The notes under the pieces: generated by a model
Databases searched by the model: none
The model's input: only the letters and a program-made list of their open reading frames with translations
What the model was told of the DNA's origin: nothing
Shown here: positions 35,537-45,840 of the stretch, in pieces
Position numbering within the stretch: position 1 is the stretch's first letter
Layout of the letters: each line of letters starts with the position of its first letter
Program-made: the position numbers and the translations under genes
NCBI GenBank assembly: GCA_028339975.1
Contig: JAOLDG010000003.1
Span: 62,001 to 126,000, forward strand
Source of the DNA: Hyphomicrobiales bacterium
Lineage (GTDB): Bacteria; Pseudomonadota; Alphaproteobacteria; MED-G09
Direction of reading: 5' to 3'
Length of the DNA stretch: 64,000 nucleotides

Positions 35537-38095
35537 ATGACAAAATTATTCAATCTTTCATTAATCGCTTTTGCTTTAATCTTTGTATTAAATGCAGGAA
35601 CAACATCAGCTCAAGAAGCATCAGCTCAAGAAGCTGAAACCCCTTCAAGTCGACTTAGTATTGAAGAGATTGTTGTTACTGGAACAAAAAGAGATATTTC
35701 TCAACAAGATGTTCCGATTGCTGTATCAACCATAACGGCAAAGCAACTTGATAATACTTTTCGAAGCGATGTTTTTGCTTTGGGGCAATTAGCTCCAAAT
35801 GTAACTTTAACGCCTCAAAATGGCTTTAACGCTATAGCTGGTGGTATGAGAGGTACTGGATTTAATTCTATTTTGGTCACTAAAGATCCTTCTGTAGGTA
35901 TGGTCGTTGATGATTTTGCATTTAATCACGTTCAGTCTCAGGCAATTGAAATGTTTGATATAGAACAAGTTGAAATCTTTCGTGGTCCTCAGGGAACATT
36001 ATTCGGAAAAAATACAACTGGCGGCGCGATTAGTTTTACAACAAAAAAACCTGTTTTAGGCGAAACATTCTTTGATGTTGCGGCAACATATGGCCAATAC
36101 AGCACAAATGATGCTGCTATAGAAAAGTTTAACGCAGCTGTAAATTTCCCAATTGGTGACAAAATGGCTGTTAGGATATCTGTTATTCAAGATCAAGAAG
36201 AGGGCTATTACACAAATGATAAACCTTCTGGAAACATTATCTCTATTGGAGGTCCTGGTTCTAATGCTCTTTATAGTCAAGGTGGTCAAATTAATGATAA
36301 AGGAACAACACAAAATGCTGATGGTACTTTCACGTCAGTAGGTAATGGTGGAAAAATAGGCGGCAAAGATGTAACTGCAGCTAAAATCAAGATTCGATGG
36401 GAACCTAGTGATTTTTATCGTGCAGACTTTACTTATGAATATTTAGATGATGCAAGTGATGCGGTGGCAACTTCAAATGATACACCTGGCGGAGGAGCAG
36501 AAGCTTATTTATTCCCTATTCTTGGCTTTCCGGGATATCAAGATGGACCCACACCTGGTAATCCTTTTAGTTCAGGTGAGTCTCAAACTTGTAATACCTT
36601 TACATGTATTGGAAGAGGTCATGCTGTTGAAGCGGAAGGCATTTATTTAACTCAAACATTTAATTTTGATAAATATACCTTAAAATCTATTACTGGTTTC
36701 CGTGATCAAGACGAAATTCTTAATAGTACATATGTGGGCGAAGCTTTTACATCTTTATATGATGCATCTAGAAATACCAAAAGAGAGCAGACCCAACAAG
36801 AATTTAGACTTACTTCTAACTTTGATGGTGCCTTTAATTTTGTAGCTGGAGCCGCATATTATGAAGATAATTTAGAGTTTGTTGTTTTTGGTAATCTTGG
36901 ATTTGTAGACCTTATATCGCCTGCTGGTACATCAGGTGCTTTACAATTTGCAAATGTTGCTGAAATTCAAGCATCTGCGCAAGACAGAGAAACTACGGCT
37001 TTTTATATTGACGCTACATATGATATCAGCGACCAGTTAAAACTAACTGTTGGAGCTCGTCATACTGAGGATGAGAAAAGCTTTTCACGTCAACAATATG
37101 CTGCTGATGGTGCCAGTTTTGCATTAATATTCACTCCTGATCAATATCTTGGTCCATGGACTAATCCCCTTCCTAAAGAAGGTTTTGGTGTAAATATCAA
37201 TGATAGCAAAGACTTTGAAGGTGATACATGGCGTGTTGTTTTAGATTATCAATTAGATGATGACACAATGATTTATGGAAGTATTGCAACAGGTTTTGTT
37301 TCTGGTGGATTTACCGAAACTTGTGGCTCAACCTTTACATGTAAACCATATAACGATGAAGAAAATATCAATATTGAGTTTGGATTTAAGGCTGATAGAA
37401 TGGACGGTAGACTTAGAATTAATGGAGCCATCTTCCAAACTGAATATGAAAATCTACAGAGAGATTCTGTAAAAATTCGTTTAGTTGGAGATACTCAGTT
37501 TCAAGAGACTGCTTCAGTTAATGAAGGTGAATCAACAGCTACTGGATTTGAAGTTGAAGTTCAGTATCTAGCAACTGAAAACCTTCGTATTGATGGCTTT
37601 CTTGGATTGCTAGATCATGAATATGATGAGTATTCACCCGGTCTTGATGCAGGAACTCTAACTGTTGGTGCACCATCTGGTGTTACAATCAATCCTGATT
37701 TATCTGGCTTGAATGTTCCGTTTTCTCCTGAAACTACAGCAGGTCTTTCTTTGACTTATTTTCAAGATCTTCAATCAGGTGGAACAATTACTTATAATGC
37801 AAGCATGAATCACCGTAGTGAGATGGAAATAAACCCACTTCCTGCTAATGCAACTGGCGGTACAGCCGAAAATCCTGTGATTATGCAAAAAAGAAATTCA
37901 CAAGCTGAAGAACGTACCTTGGTAAATGGATTTATTACTTGGGATGTGAATGAAACTGTTTCTCTAACTCTTTGGGGTAATAACCTCACAGATGAAACTT
38001 TCAGAATATCTGCAAATCCTGTTGGAACGCTATGGAATTTTGTTCGCCATGGAGCACCAAGATCTATAGGAGTGAAGGCTGAATTTAACTTTTAA
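35537..38095 (+). CDS. TonB-dependent outer-membrane receptor (copy 1)
   Basis: 852-aa outer-membrane beta-barrel importer. A signal peptide (about 1-25, ending TTSA) is followed by two short ASAQEA repeats, then the TonB-box-like IEEIVVTGTKR and the plug domain with VEIFRGPQGTLFGKNTTGGA. The barrel ends in aromatic Phe (EFNF), the usual outer-membrane assembly signal. Paired cysteines in loops (TCNTFTC; TCGSTFTCK) may be disulfides. It resembles the large family of receptors of sphingomonad-type bacteria linked to uptake of bulky organics. A 252-bp AT-rich upstream gap carries the promoter; a strong terminator follows. Confidence 0.93.
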   Translation: MTKLFNLSLIAFALIFVLNAGTTSAQEASAQEAETPSSRLSIEEIVVTGTKRDISQQDVPIAVSTITAKQLDNTFRSDVFALGQLAPNVTLTPQNGFNAIAGGMRGTGFNSILVTKDPSVGMVVDDFAFNHVQSQAIEMFDIEQVEIFRGPQGTLFGKNTTGGAISFTTKKPVLGETFFDVAATYGQYSTNDAAIEKFNAAVNFPIGDKMAVRISVIQDQEEGYYTNDKPSGNIISIGGPGSNALYSQGGQINDKGTTQNADGTFTSVGNGGKIGGKDVTAAKIKIRWEPSDFYRADFTYEYLDDASDAVATSNDTPGGGAEAYLFPILGFPGYQDGPTPGNPFSSGESQTCNTFTCIGRGHAVEAEGIYLTQTFNFDKYTLKSITGFRDQDEILNSTYVGEAFTSLYDASRNTKREQTQQEFRLTSNFDGAFNFVAGAAYYEDNLEFVVFGNLGFVDLISPAGTSGALQFANVAEIQASAQDRETTAFYIDATYDISDQLKLTVGARHTEDEKSFSRQQYAADGASFALIFTPDQYLGPWTNPLPKEGFGVNINDSKDFEGDTWRVVLDYQLDDDTMIYGSIATGFVSGGFTETCGSTFTCKPYNDEENINIEFGFKADRMDGRLRINGAIFQTEYENLQRDSVKIRLVGDTQFQETASVNEGESTATGFEVEVQYLATENLRIDGFLGLLDHEYDEYSPGLDAGTLTVGAPSGVTINPDLSGLNVPFSPETTAGLSLTYFQDLQSGGTITYNASMNHRSEMEINPLPANATGGTAENPVIMQKRNSQAEERTLVNGFITWDVNETVSLTLWGNNLTDETFRISANPVGTLWNFVRHGAPRSIGVKAEFNF

Positions 38096-38119
38096 TTAAA
38101 AGTTTTATAATTTAAAGAA

Positions 38120-38147
38120 CCCCGCTCGTTGAGTGGGGTTTTTTTTA
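38120..38147 (+). terminator. Rho-independent terminator after TonB receptor 1
   Basis: Hairpin CCCCGCTC (38120-38127) / GAGTGGGG (38131-38138), 3-nt loop, one G-U pair, followed by a run of nine T. It closes the receptor gene. The convergent Rieske gene ends about 145 bp further on. Confidence 0.9.
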
Positions 38148-38291
38148 TTAAAATATATTTAATTATGGTATTCCAAAACCTTTAACAAGAAGTATAGATT
38201 TTTCTATTTTTTAAAAAGCTATTTTTATTCGAGCTTTAAAAGTCTTTTCCTCGATCCTTTTGGTTTATAACGGAACTAGAATTTTTACGGG

Positions 38292-39674
38292 TTATTTTTT
38301 ATATTTTTCTATAAATTTATCAATAGTTTGATGAAAGTGTCTAACTCTTATTTCTTGTTCACAGAGTATTCCTCCCTTAAAGCTATCTGATTTTGAGCCC
38401 CATTGTATTGTTTCCATATTAGAGCCGTCTTGCGCCAAAACATTATTAAAGATAGAAGGAAAAGTTCCTTCAAAAGCTTCATCGTAAAGCTCAGGTCCAT
38501 TACCCTTATATATCTTATGAGGTCTGCGAGGAGGTAACTCATTATTATCAGTATTGTTTATGAGAATAAAAAAATCATAATAACATTTATCTGGATCAGT
38601 TGGATGTGGCCTATACCTGAAGACATTTCCAGCTTCCGGTTTATTGGTGAAAACAGCGCTTGGAAAGAAAAAATAATGATATTGATGAACAAGTTGTTCA
38701 TCATTCATATTTTTATAGTACTCTATATCATTTTCTTCAGCTCTTCTCTTTTTTATATAATAAAGGTGTAAATCTTTTGCAACGCCCTTATAGCCTTCAT
38801 CAATATCCTGCATTTTACCAACTGAGCGATCACCCATCATTTCTGATCTTAGGGGTGTAAAAGTATCTCTATCTTCGACAACTTCACTAACAGTTTCATT
38901 GAAATTGATCATACGTGAATGATTGCCAGAAATTTCAATAGGTACATCATGACCTTCTCCAAATTGAATCATGTCTGGGTGAAGAGCTGTAAAATGATAG
39001 CTTTCATTAAATGCATCAACAGCATGCTTCCAATTACCTCCCCATTCAAATGTTTGATAATCAATAAGAGCCCAATTCTCAAAATCATAGCTCTCTAGGT
39101 GCTTACCATAATCCGATAAATAATCTTTAAGAGGTATACAGTTTGGATCCATATTAAGCCAAAGCCAACCTCCCCATGTATCGATTTTGACCTCTTGCAA
39201 TCCAAGTTCATCACTAGGAACGCCATTTTCAAATTGCTTATATAATTCTGGAGCAAAAACAGAGTTTAATGTTCCGTCATTATTCCACTTCCATCCGTGA
39301 AAGGGGCATGAGAAAGCATCAAGTTCTCCAGATTCAAGGGTGCAGAGTTTATTCCCCCTATGTTGACATACATTATAAAAGGCCCTTATTTTACTATCAT
39401 TGCCACGAACAATTATAAATGACTCCTTACCAATTGAATGTGTAATAAAAGATCCATCAAATTCTAATTCAGACTCCCTATGAACTACTTGCCATGTTTT
39501 AGTCCATACCGAATCCCATTCTTTTTGCATAAATTCTTTTGAATAAAACCTTCTACCATCTAATTTCTCATGACCTAAATCTGGTATTGGCTTTCTTGGA
39601 ATAAATGGATCTGCTTTAAACTCTCTTTTTGTTGGATTCTCTCTTTCAATAAAATCTTTTTCTATTTTTGCCAT
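38292..39674 (-). CDS. Rieske non-haem iron oxygenase, large subunit (copy 3)
   Basis: 460-aa oxygenase most like copy 1 of this window (shared CQHRGNKL/CQHRGNQL and NESYH). Rieske ligands C103/H105 and C123/H126 (CPFHGW); iron ligands H227 and H232 in NESYHFTALHP with E224 at the bridging position. It stands alone on the minus strand between TonB receptor 1 and a ThuA-like gene, with no redox partner gene. Start ATG at 39674 has AGAGAAG upstream. Confidence 0.88.
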   Translation of the reverse strand: MAKIEKDFIERENPTKREFKADPFIPRKPIPDLGHEKLDGRRFYSKEFMQKEWDSVWTKTWQVVHRESELEFDGSFITHSIGKESFIIVRGNDSKIRAFYNVCQHRGNKLCTLESGELDAFSCPFHGWKWNNDGTLNSVFAPELYKQFENGVPSDELGLQEVKIDTWGGWLWLNMDPNCIPLKDYLSDYGKHLESYDFENWALIDYQTFEWGGNWKHAVDAFNESYHFTALHPDMIQFGEGHDVPIEISGNHSRMINFNETVSEVVEDRDTFTPLRSEMMGDRSVGKMQDIDEGYKGVAKDLHLYYIKKRRAEENDIEYYKNMNDEQLVHQYHYFFFPSAVFTNKPEAGNVFRYRPHPTDPDKCYYDFFILINNTDNNELPPRRPHKIYKGNGPELYDEAFEGTFPSIFNNVLAQDGSNMETIQWGSKSDSFKGGILCEQEIRVRHFHQTIDKFIEKYKK

Positions 39675-39917
39675 TTTTTACTTCTCTAAATTTACTACCC
39701 AATTAACATTCATATCTGATTAACTGTCAATATAGCTTTTTACATTTGATACGCATCTTAGCGGATAGTCAAAATTCTTCTCATCCGTGCGGACGAACTT
39801 ACCAAGAAAAATTGAAATTTTCTTATCTTTAGATATCATTATAAAGAATATTAAATAATAATGATCCCTAGGCTAAAGAATTTTTTTGTCCTTGGCTTAT
39901 TTTTTGAGGAGCTCCAA

Positions 39918-40694
39918 ATGGTAAAAATTAAACCACATCACGTTCATTTAATATGTAATGCCAAGTACCATGATACAGACTTTGCTCGTTCTGAGCTGGT
40001 AAAGCTTTTCTCTGAGCATGATGACTTAGGGGTTTCAATATCTCAAGATTATAGTGATTTCTATAAATATAAGGACTCAGATTTATTAATAACATATACT
40101 TGTGATCTTTCTCCGGCTCAAGAGGAGGTCGATGTTCTTCGATCATTCTTAAATGAAGGAGGAAAATGGTTCGGACTTCATGGAACAAATGCCCTTATTG
40201 AATTTGTTGGAGAAATGCATATTGTTGATGGAATTGAAGTCCCTGGAAAAACTGACACTCCTAATAAAAATCCTGAACTAATGGAGTTATTAGGAAGTCG
40301 ATTTGTCGCCCATCCCTCTAATATGATAATCAATGTTAATGTTGTTGATAAGGATCATCCAATCACAAAAGATCTTAATGACTTCGAAATTTTTGAAGAA
40401 CCATATTATTGCGAATTTTCTGAAGGCATTAATGTCCTTTTAGAGTCTCGCTATACTGATAGTGCAGATTCTTATGTTAATTCATCATGGGAAGATGATT
40501 CCCCAAGACCACAAATGTATTTACATGATGTAGGAAAGGGGAGTGTTTTATATCTTATGTTTGGCCACTGCAGGGGCAAGTATGATATGAGGCCGTTTAT
40601 GGATGAGTGCCCAGTTGACAAAGGTGGTTGGGATAGCGACATTTTTTATGAATTACTAAGGCGAGGTATAAGGTGGGGCATCAATAAGATTTGA
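39918..40694 (+). CDS. ThuA-like protein
   Basis: About 258-aa protein of the ThuA/glutamine-amidotransferase-like fold, known from trehalose utilisation loci of rhizobia. Visible are HVHLICNAKYHDTDFA, DLLITYTCDL, GGKWFGLHGTNAL and, at the C-terminus, GKGSVLYLMFGHC and RRGIRWGI, all family blocks. The catalytic Cys of amidotransferases is absent, as in ThuA. An ATG at 39861 extends the frame by 19 codons, but GAGGAG sits 7 nt before the ATG at 39918. No trehalose genes are nearby, so its substrate may differ. Confidence 0.8.
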   Translation: MVKIKPHHVHLICNAKYHDTDFARSELVKLFSEHDDLGVSISQDYSDFYKYKDSDLLITYTCDLSPAQEEVDVLRSFLNEGGKWFGLHGTNALIEFVGEMHIVDGIEVPGKTDTPNKNPELMELLGSRFVAHPSNMIINVNVVDKDHPITKDLNDFEIFEEPYYCEFSEGINVLLESRYTDSADSYVNSSWEDDSPRPQMYLHDVGKGSVLYLMFGHCRGKYDMRPFMDECPVDKGGWDSDIFYELLRRGIRWGINKI

Positions 40695-40721
40695 TAAAAT
40701 TTATGAAATTATTTTATGATT

Positions 40722-41051
40722 TTAACTATCTTTCTTAGATTTAAAATTAATAGAAATGAGATCAATTTTTAATATTAGATAAATACACCCTATTATATTT
40801 CCAAATAATAGCTGAAGAATAATAACTGGTAGTGATACTTTTATATTCTTCTCAGTTAAGTATATTAATACCGATATAACAATAAATCCTAGATATAAAT
40901 CTGTAGTTACTGCAAAAATCCAAGGATTATTTATATCTGGCTGGTAGAAGAATGCAAAATTAAAACCATCACTCATTATTGCCTGCGACGTAAAATAAAG
41001 CACCGTCAGTAAGCCAACAACAAGAATAACTTGTATAAACTTATTTATCAT
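40722..41051 (-). CDS. Small membrane protein, DUF1475-like
   Basis: 109-aa protein with three hydrophobic helices (about residues 5-24, 45-64 and 73-95). The stretch NPWIFAVTTDLYLGF and the ending GNIIGCIYLILK resemble my recollection of DUF1475 proteins; function unknown. Not obviously part of either neighbouring operon: it converges on the ThuA gene with a 27-bp gap, and diverges from the hypothetical gene at 41268 across a 216-bp gap. Confidence 0.6.
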   Translation of the reverse strand: MINKFIQVILVVGLLTVLYFTSQAIMSDGFNFAFFYQPDINNPWIFAVTTDLYLGFIVISVLIYLTEKNIKVSLPVIILQLLFGNIIGCIYLILKIDLISINFKSKKDS

Positions 41052-41267
41052 ATTTTATTGTCCTGATATTATTAGTCTATCATAAGTGAGGATGAAGGTA
41101 TTTTCAAACATAAACCCCTCTCACTAATATGATAATACATTTTAGTAGACCTCAATTAGCCCCTGATCAATCTTGGTATATAAAATAATTAAGTGTAATT
41201 TTTAGCCTAGAAAAAAATAAGCTTGTTTCCTTTAAAATTAAATGTACAATTTTTAATGGAGTAAAAT

Positions 41268-41900
41268 TTGCCAGAAAATTATCACATAAATGAAAAAACT
41301 AATTATTTTAAAAACTTAAGATGGAAGGATTTATCGCTTTATAAAAAATCTGCAATCGCAGATGCGATTTTGAATATTTCACTTTTGTCAAAAAATTTTC
41401 ATAGGAGTGTCCGTGATGAAGGTGTTATCAATGAAAGTATTTTTCATGAACTAGAGGATAGCTTTTTTAAGGCACAACCCGAGAGAGATGAAATTAGCTC
41501 AATGATTATAATTAAAATGACCTTACAGTTGTTTGAAGTGTCACCCTGGTTAAATCTTAATCAAATTATTTATTACCTAAAATCTAAGGGTGGAAGGTTT
41601 ACTTCATTAAGTAGGGATACTTTTGAGAGAAGAGTATCATCCCTATGTAATGGCGGAGAGCTTGAAAAAACTAAATTAAAATCTCTACCTAATAGTGAAA
41701 TCAAAAAAATATCATTTAATAAGACCTTCAAGTACGTTTATAGAATATCACCAAAGGCTAATAAAATTTATGAGATGGGGAACTATAATGTAGAAAAGGC
41801 AGCACCCCTAGATAAGTTCTTGAACTCAATCATCAGTATCATTCAACTTCTCCCTGAGGATGCAAAGAAAACAATCATTAAAAGTATTGATAAAGAATAA
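41268..41900 (+). CDS. Unrecognised 210-aa protein, possibly regulatory
   Basis: I do not recognise this family. No signal peptide or membrane helix is apparent. The sequence is basic and mixed helix/strand; residues about 84-150 (NLNQIIYYLKSKGGRFTSLS, then RRVSSLCNGGELEK) look like a winged-helix-type segment, which would suit a regulator. The C-terminus is a short helix with ILLPEDAKK-like polarity (LLPEDAKKTI). Start is TTG at 41268 behind AATGGAG with 7-nt spacing; no ATG lies upstream in frame. It is just before TonB receptor 2, so it might regulate it, but that is only by position. Confidence 0.6.
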   Translation: MPENYHINEKTNYFKNLRWKDLSLYKKSAIADAILNISLLSKNFHRSVRDEGVINESIFHELEDSFFKAQPERDEISSMIIIKMTLQLFEVSPWLNLNQIIYYLKSKGGRFTSLSRDTFERRVSSLCNGGELEKTKLKSLPNSEIKKISFNKTFKYVYRISPKANKIYEMGNYNVEKAAPLDKFLNSIISIIQLLPEDAKKTIIKSIDKE

Positions 41901-42013
41901 TTTTATTCATTAGAGTAATTGATACTCACACTTGCGGATCAACTTGTAAACCTAGCTATACATACTCTTATCATCATCATATGCTGTTTTATATATTATA
42001 TGCGAGGAATTCA

Positions 42014-44170
42014 ATGAATCATAAATTTTTAAGAACTTATTTTAGTGTGCCTTTGTTAGTCCTAACAGTCACTTTTTTATCGTTTTCTTCTTATGCAGAT
42101 GAAAATGCTATTAATTCAGATGAATCGGCCAAGCAAGAAGTAGAAGAAATACTTGTTACAGCAAATAGAACTGAACAATCAATTAGTGATGTTGCGCAAG
42201 CTGTTCAAGCATTATCTGGTGATGATCTTCAGGACTTGCAAATCACTGATTTTGAACAAATGATCAATCTTATTCCTGGAGCTGTCCAGAACTCTACTAT
42301 CAGTCAGGGTAGTAATGTTTATTCTATGAGAGGTGTAGCTGCATCAGAAACTGATGGCGATGCTACCGTTGGATACTATCTTGATAATTTTGCTTTTTCT
42401 ATTCCTGGCCGCCCCTTTGCACCTGTTACAGATATTTATGATACTGAAAGAGTTGAGGTTCTTAGAGGGCCTTCAGGAACCTTATATGGTTTAGGTTCTT
42501 TAGGTGGTACAATAAAAGTTATTACAAAAGACCCAGTTATTGGAGAGTTTGAAGGATCTTTTAAAGCAACTCTTGCTGATATAGACGACGGGGACAGTAG
42601 TCATACAGGCGATCTTATGATTAACATTCCATTAACTGAAAATGCAGCCTTAAGAGGTGTATTGAGCATTAAGGATATTGGGGGGTGGGCTGAAATTCTT
42701 CCTACAAATCAAACAAATGGTAATCCTTACGATGGCATTACTGGGCGTTTAAAACTATTGGTAGAACCTACTGAAAATTTAAGCATTAAGTTAACTTATT
42801 GGTACCAAGATTCTGAACAGGATTTTGCTAATAGATTAACTTATCCAAGCCCACCTGCAATTGACAATACCTTTGGCGAAACATATTCCGACTTTACTAT
42901 CTATATAGCAGATATTGAATACGACTTGGGTTTTGCTACACTTCAAAGCACTACCGGCTATATGGAAAATACTATTATATCTAATAATGGTGGCTTTATT
43001 CCAGGAATTGGCGATTTTAGTTCTTTATGGCCTTTAGAATCAGAAAACTTTAATGAAGATCTGCGCCTTACTTCAAATAGTGAAGGATCTTGGAATTGGA
43101 TTGTCGGCTTCTTTTATCAGGATGGTGAAACATTTGGTGGTCAAGACGTTTTATTACCAGATTTTGGCTTTAATTCTATCAATGCCTCAAATTTACTGAA
43201 GAGTGAATCTTGGGCTTTTTATGGAGAAGCAAATCATACATCTGACGATGAAAAGTGGGTTGTAACGATTGGTGGAAGATATTATGAAGAAAAGAGAACT
43301 TTTGTTGAAAACAGTGCTGTTGAATTGCTGCCTTTAATAACTGGAGCTCCTGAACCTATTATAACAAATACAGTTGGCGTCGATAGCGCGACCAATGATA
43401 CATTTAACCCAAGATTAAATATTGCTTATCACCCTACTGATAATTCAATGGTTTATTTTGAAGCTGCGAAAGGTTTTAGAAGTGGTTCTATTACATCCAA
43501 ATCCATTATGACTGCATCAAATGCAACTTTGGGCGGTACAGATTATGATAATTCATCTGAACCAGATACGCTTTGGAATTATACAGTTGGAGGAAAGTGG
43601 GACTTTGGATCTGTTAGTATTGATGTTTCTGCATTTTTCTATGACTGGTCTGATGCGCAAGTTGAAGTATCACCAGCCCTTCAATCTATTGTAATACCTG
43701 TGGCTGATATTGAGGGTAGAGGTATAGATGTAACTATTGCATGGGATACCCCCATTGAAGGACTCTCTTTATACATAGCAGCAAATACAAATGAGATTGA
43801 GCTTGATAATGTTGATGAAGCTATTATTACTAAAAATCCATTTATGGCAAACGGCTCTCAGTTACCAGGAACTTCAAAAAGTACTTATTCCGTTATTGCT
43901 AATTATGCTAGGTCTTTGGACAATGGAATGATCTTAGATGTTAATGCTGTTTATAGCGCACGCGATGGAATTCAAAGTGTATTTGATGGACGAATAGCTC
44001 CGTCAGTAGAATTATTGAATGCAAGTATTGGCATTGCTAGAGATAGTTGGAAGTTGGGGCTTTTTGGACGAAACTTAACACAAGAAGAAGGCCCTTCAAA
44101 CATGGTGGGTGGCCAGCATTCTATTCCATTCCCAAGAACTCTTGGAATTTCCTTTGATAAAAACTTCTAG
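42014..44170 (+). CDS. TonB-dependent outer-membrane receptor (copy 2)
   Basis: About 718-aa importer. The start is ATG at 42014 after GAGGAATT; an upstream in-frame ATG at 41981 lacks a ribosome site. A signal peptide (about 1-29, ending SSYA) leads to the TonB-box-like VEEILVTANR, then the plug with VEVLRGPSGTLYGLGSLGG and a barrel ending in Phe. Smaller than copy 1 and clearly diverged from it. Followed after 16 bp by a PhyH dioxygenase, then GST and Rieske copy 4, suggesting an uptake-and-degradation unit. Confidence 0.92.
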   Translation: MNHKFLRTYFSVPLLVLTVTFLSFSSYADENAINSDESAKQEVEEILVTANRTEQSISDVAQAVQALSGDDLQDLQITDFEQMINLIPGAVQNSTISQGSNVYSMRGVAASETDGDATVGYYLDNFAFSIPGRPFAPVTDIYDTERVEVLRGPSGTLYGLGSLGGTIKVITKDPVIGEFEGSFKATLADIDDGDSSHTGDLMINIPLTENAALRGVLSIKDIGGWAEILPTNQTNGNPYDGITGRLKLLVEPTENLSIKLTYWYQDSEQDFANRLTYPSPPAIDNTFGETYSDFTIYIADIEYDLGFATLQSTTGYMENTIISNNGGFIPGIGDFSSLWPLESENFNEDLRLTSNSEGSWNWIVGFFYQDGETFGGQDVLLPDFGFNSINASNLLKSESWAFYGEANHTSDDEKWVVTIGGRYYEEKRTFVENSAVELLPLITGAPEPIITNTVGVDSATNDTFNPRLNIAYHPTDNSMVYFEAAKGFRSGSITSKSIMTASNATLGGTDYDNSSEPDTLWNYTVGGKWDFGSVSIDVSAFFYDWSDAQVEVSPALQSIVIPVADIEGRGIDVTIAWDTPIEGLSLYIAANTNEIELDNVDEAIITKNPFMANGSQLPGTSKSTYSVIANYARSLDNGMILDVNAVYSARDGIQSVFDGRIAPSVELLNASIGIARDSWKLGLFGRNLTQEEGPSNMVGGQHSIPFPRTLGISFDKNF

Positions 44171-44186
44171 AGGTTAGAAAAAGACT

Positions 44187-45059
44187 ATGGGCCAAGTTGA
44201 AGATATTGATGGTGAATTAATTAAACTAGAAATTTCTAAACTTGGCCTAGAGTCAAATATTCTTGAACTTGAAGAGTTTGGCTTAACTATAATTCAACCA
44301 GATAGTCCCGAGCAAATTTCTTTTGCAGAACAATTAAAACAAAAACTTTTAATTATAGCTGAAAAAAAATTAGAGCTGGATTTTTCCATTAAAGATTCCG
44401 ATGTAAATTTTCAGCATAATCAATATTATCTCTATCACCTTCTTTTTGAGGATAAAATATTTCAAGAGGCTGTGTGTTATCCAAAAACTTTAGCTGTTGT
44501 TAGATATCTACTTGGTAAAAGCTGCCTCCTTTATAATTGTGTGGCCCAGGTTAAAACAAAAGGTGATAGTCCATTTCAACTTCATTGTGATAACTTTATG
44601 CAACCGCCCCCACTTCCAGAGTATGCCCAGCATGCCAACGCAACCTGGGCATTAACAGACTATTCTGAGAAGGATGGAGGTTTATGCTATGTGCCTGGGA
44701 GCCATAAACTTTGCCGTCAACCAAAAGACAATGAGGGAATAGAACTTGCTAAAGCCGTTGAAGCAAAGGCTGGTTCACTGATTATATGGCATGGAAATAC
44801 TTGGCATACTGGATTACCAAAAAAAACTGATAATTACAGGGTTAATCTTATTAATACTTTCTGTAGAAAATACATAAGACCACAGGAAAATTACTCAAGT
44901 CTTGTTACCCCTGAGGTTTTAAAGGATTGCTCGGATGATTTTTCTTTATTGATGGGGGCAGAATATCCTTTTGATTGGAGCTCTCACAATGAAGCTAACC
45001 TATTATTAGAGAGTCGATGGCAGCACATATGGCCAACCTCATATTCAAAATTTTCATAA
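44187..45059 (+). CDS. PhyH-family Fe(II)/2-oxoglutarate dioxygenase
   Basis: 290-aa phytanoyl-CoA-dioxygenase-like protein. The iron triad is H133 and D135 in LHCDNF and H207 in WHTG; R218 in YRVNL would bind 2-oxoglutarate. The region GLCYVPGSHK is the family's conserved jelly-roll segment. Such enzymes hydroxylate lipids and other small molecules. It lies 16 bp after TonB receptor 2 on the same strand, with a Shine-Dalgarno in AGAGGTTAG, so co-transcription with the receptor is likely. Substrate unknown. Confidence 0.85.
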   Translation: MGQVEDIDGELIKLEISKLGLESNILELEEFGLTIIQPDSPEQISFAEQLKQKLLIIAEKKLELDFSIKDSDVNFQHNQYYLYHLLFEDKIFQEAVCYPKTLAVVRYLLGKSCLLYNCVAQVKTKGDSPFQLHCDNFMQPPPLPEYAQHANATWALTDYSEKDGGLCYVPGSHKLCRQPKDNEGIELAKAVEAKAGSLIIWHGNTWHTGLPKKTDNYRVNLINTFCRKYIRPQENYSSLVTPEVLKDCSDDFSLLMGAEYPFDWSSHNEANLLLESRWQHIWPTSYSKFS

Positions 45060-45234
45060 GGGTTTAAATGTAATGATAATATTTAAGGAGCTAAATATTT
45101 ATTTTATCTGCAATATAGATTACCGCTATATCGATTATTCTTTAACTGAATTATGATATCTCTTTATTAAAGATAAAGGCTTTTATGCTTCAATACTTTA
45201 AGACTTCACCAATATATGAATATAAGGATTTGCT

Positions 45235-45840
45235 ATGAAAATGTATGATTATCCGGCACCAAATGCTCAAAAAGTTAGAATATTTGCACATGAAAAAGAT
45301 ATTCAAATTGAATACATCCCAGTTGATTTAATTAATCATGCTTTAAGAACTCCCGAAATGTTAAAAAAAAATCCTTTGGGAACAGTTCCTTTTTTAGAAT
45401 TACTTGATGGTGAGGTTATAAGAGAATCGCGAGCAATTATAGAGTACTTGGAGGGAAGTAATCCGTATCCGAATATGCTAGGGGAAAGCCCTCTAGACAA
45501 AGCAAGGATTCAAGAAATAGACAGGTTAGTTGAGTTAGGCTTAATGATCGAGTTGGGTCACCATGTTCATAATATCTCTCCCTTTTTCGCGGACAAAGGT
45601 CCACAATCAAGTGAGGCTTCAGAGATGGCCTTAAATTGCTATAAAAAAAATTTAAAGATCTTAGAGGGGCTTATTTCAGGAGATGAATTTATTATTTTTT
45701 CTAGGCCGACTGTTGCAGACTGTACTCTTTTTTCTACCTTTACTTTCGCCGAGAGTATCGGTGTAAAAATTCAAGATGATTTTAAAAAATTAATGTCATG
45801 GTATAAAAAATTTGGAAGGAGGAAAAGTGCAAAAGCCTAA
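45235..45840 (+). CDS. Glutathione S-transferase family protein
   Basis: 201-aa cytosolic GST. The N-terminal thioredoxin-like domain has MKMYDYPAPNAQKVRIF, NPLGTVPFLEL and IRESRAIIEYLE (the Glu-Ser that holds the glutathione gamma-glutamyl end). The C-terminal helical domain has a TVADCTLFS N-capping motif. It overlaps the start of Rieske copy 4 by 14 bp, so the two are translationally coupled. GSTs of this type remove leaving groups or isomerise ring-cleavage products, which fits the neighbour. Confidence 0.88.
   Translation: MKMYDYPAPNAQKVRIFAHEKDIQIEYIPVDLINHALRTPEMLKKNPLGTVPFLELLDGEVIRESRAIIEYLEGSNPYPNMLGESPLDKARIQEIDRLVELGLMIELGHHVHNISPFFADKGPQSSEASEMALNCYKKNLKILEGLISGDEFIIFSRPTVADCTLFSTFTFAESIGVKIQDDFKKLMSWYKKFGRRKSAKA

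Noticed and set aside
36056-36341. Open frames on both strands within TonB receptor 1
   Set aside because: They are shadows of the receptor gene, without ribosome sites or recognisable products.
39770-39800. TCCGTGCGGA palindrome upstream of the ThuA gene
   Set aside because: A lone 10-bp palindrome with no T-run, repeat or promoter context; expected by chance.
45812-45826. TTG start for Rieske copy 4
   Set aside because: It falls inside GGAAGGAGG, the ribosome site for the GTG at 45827.
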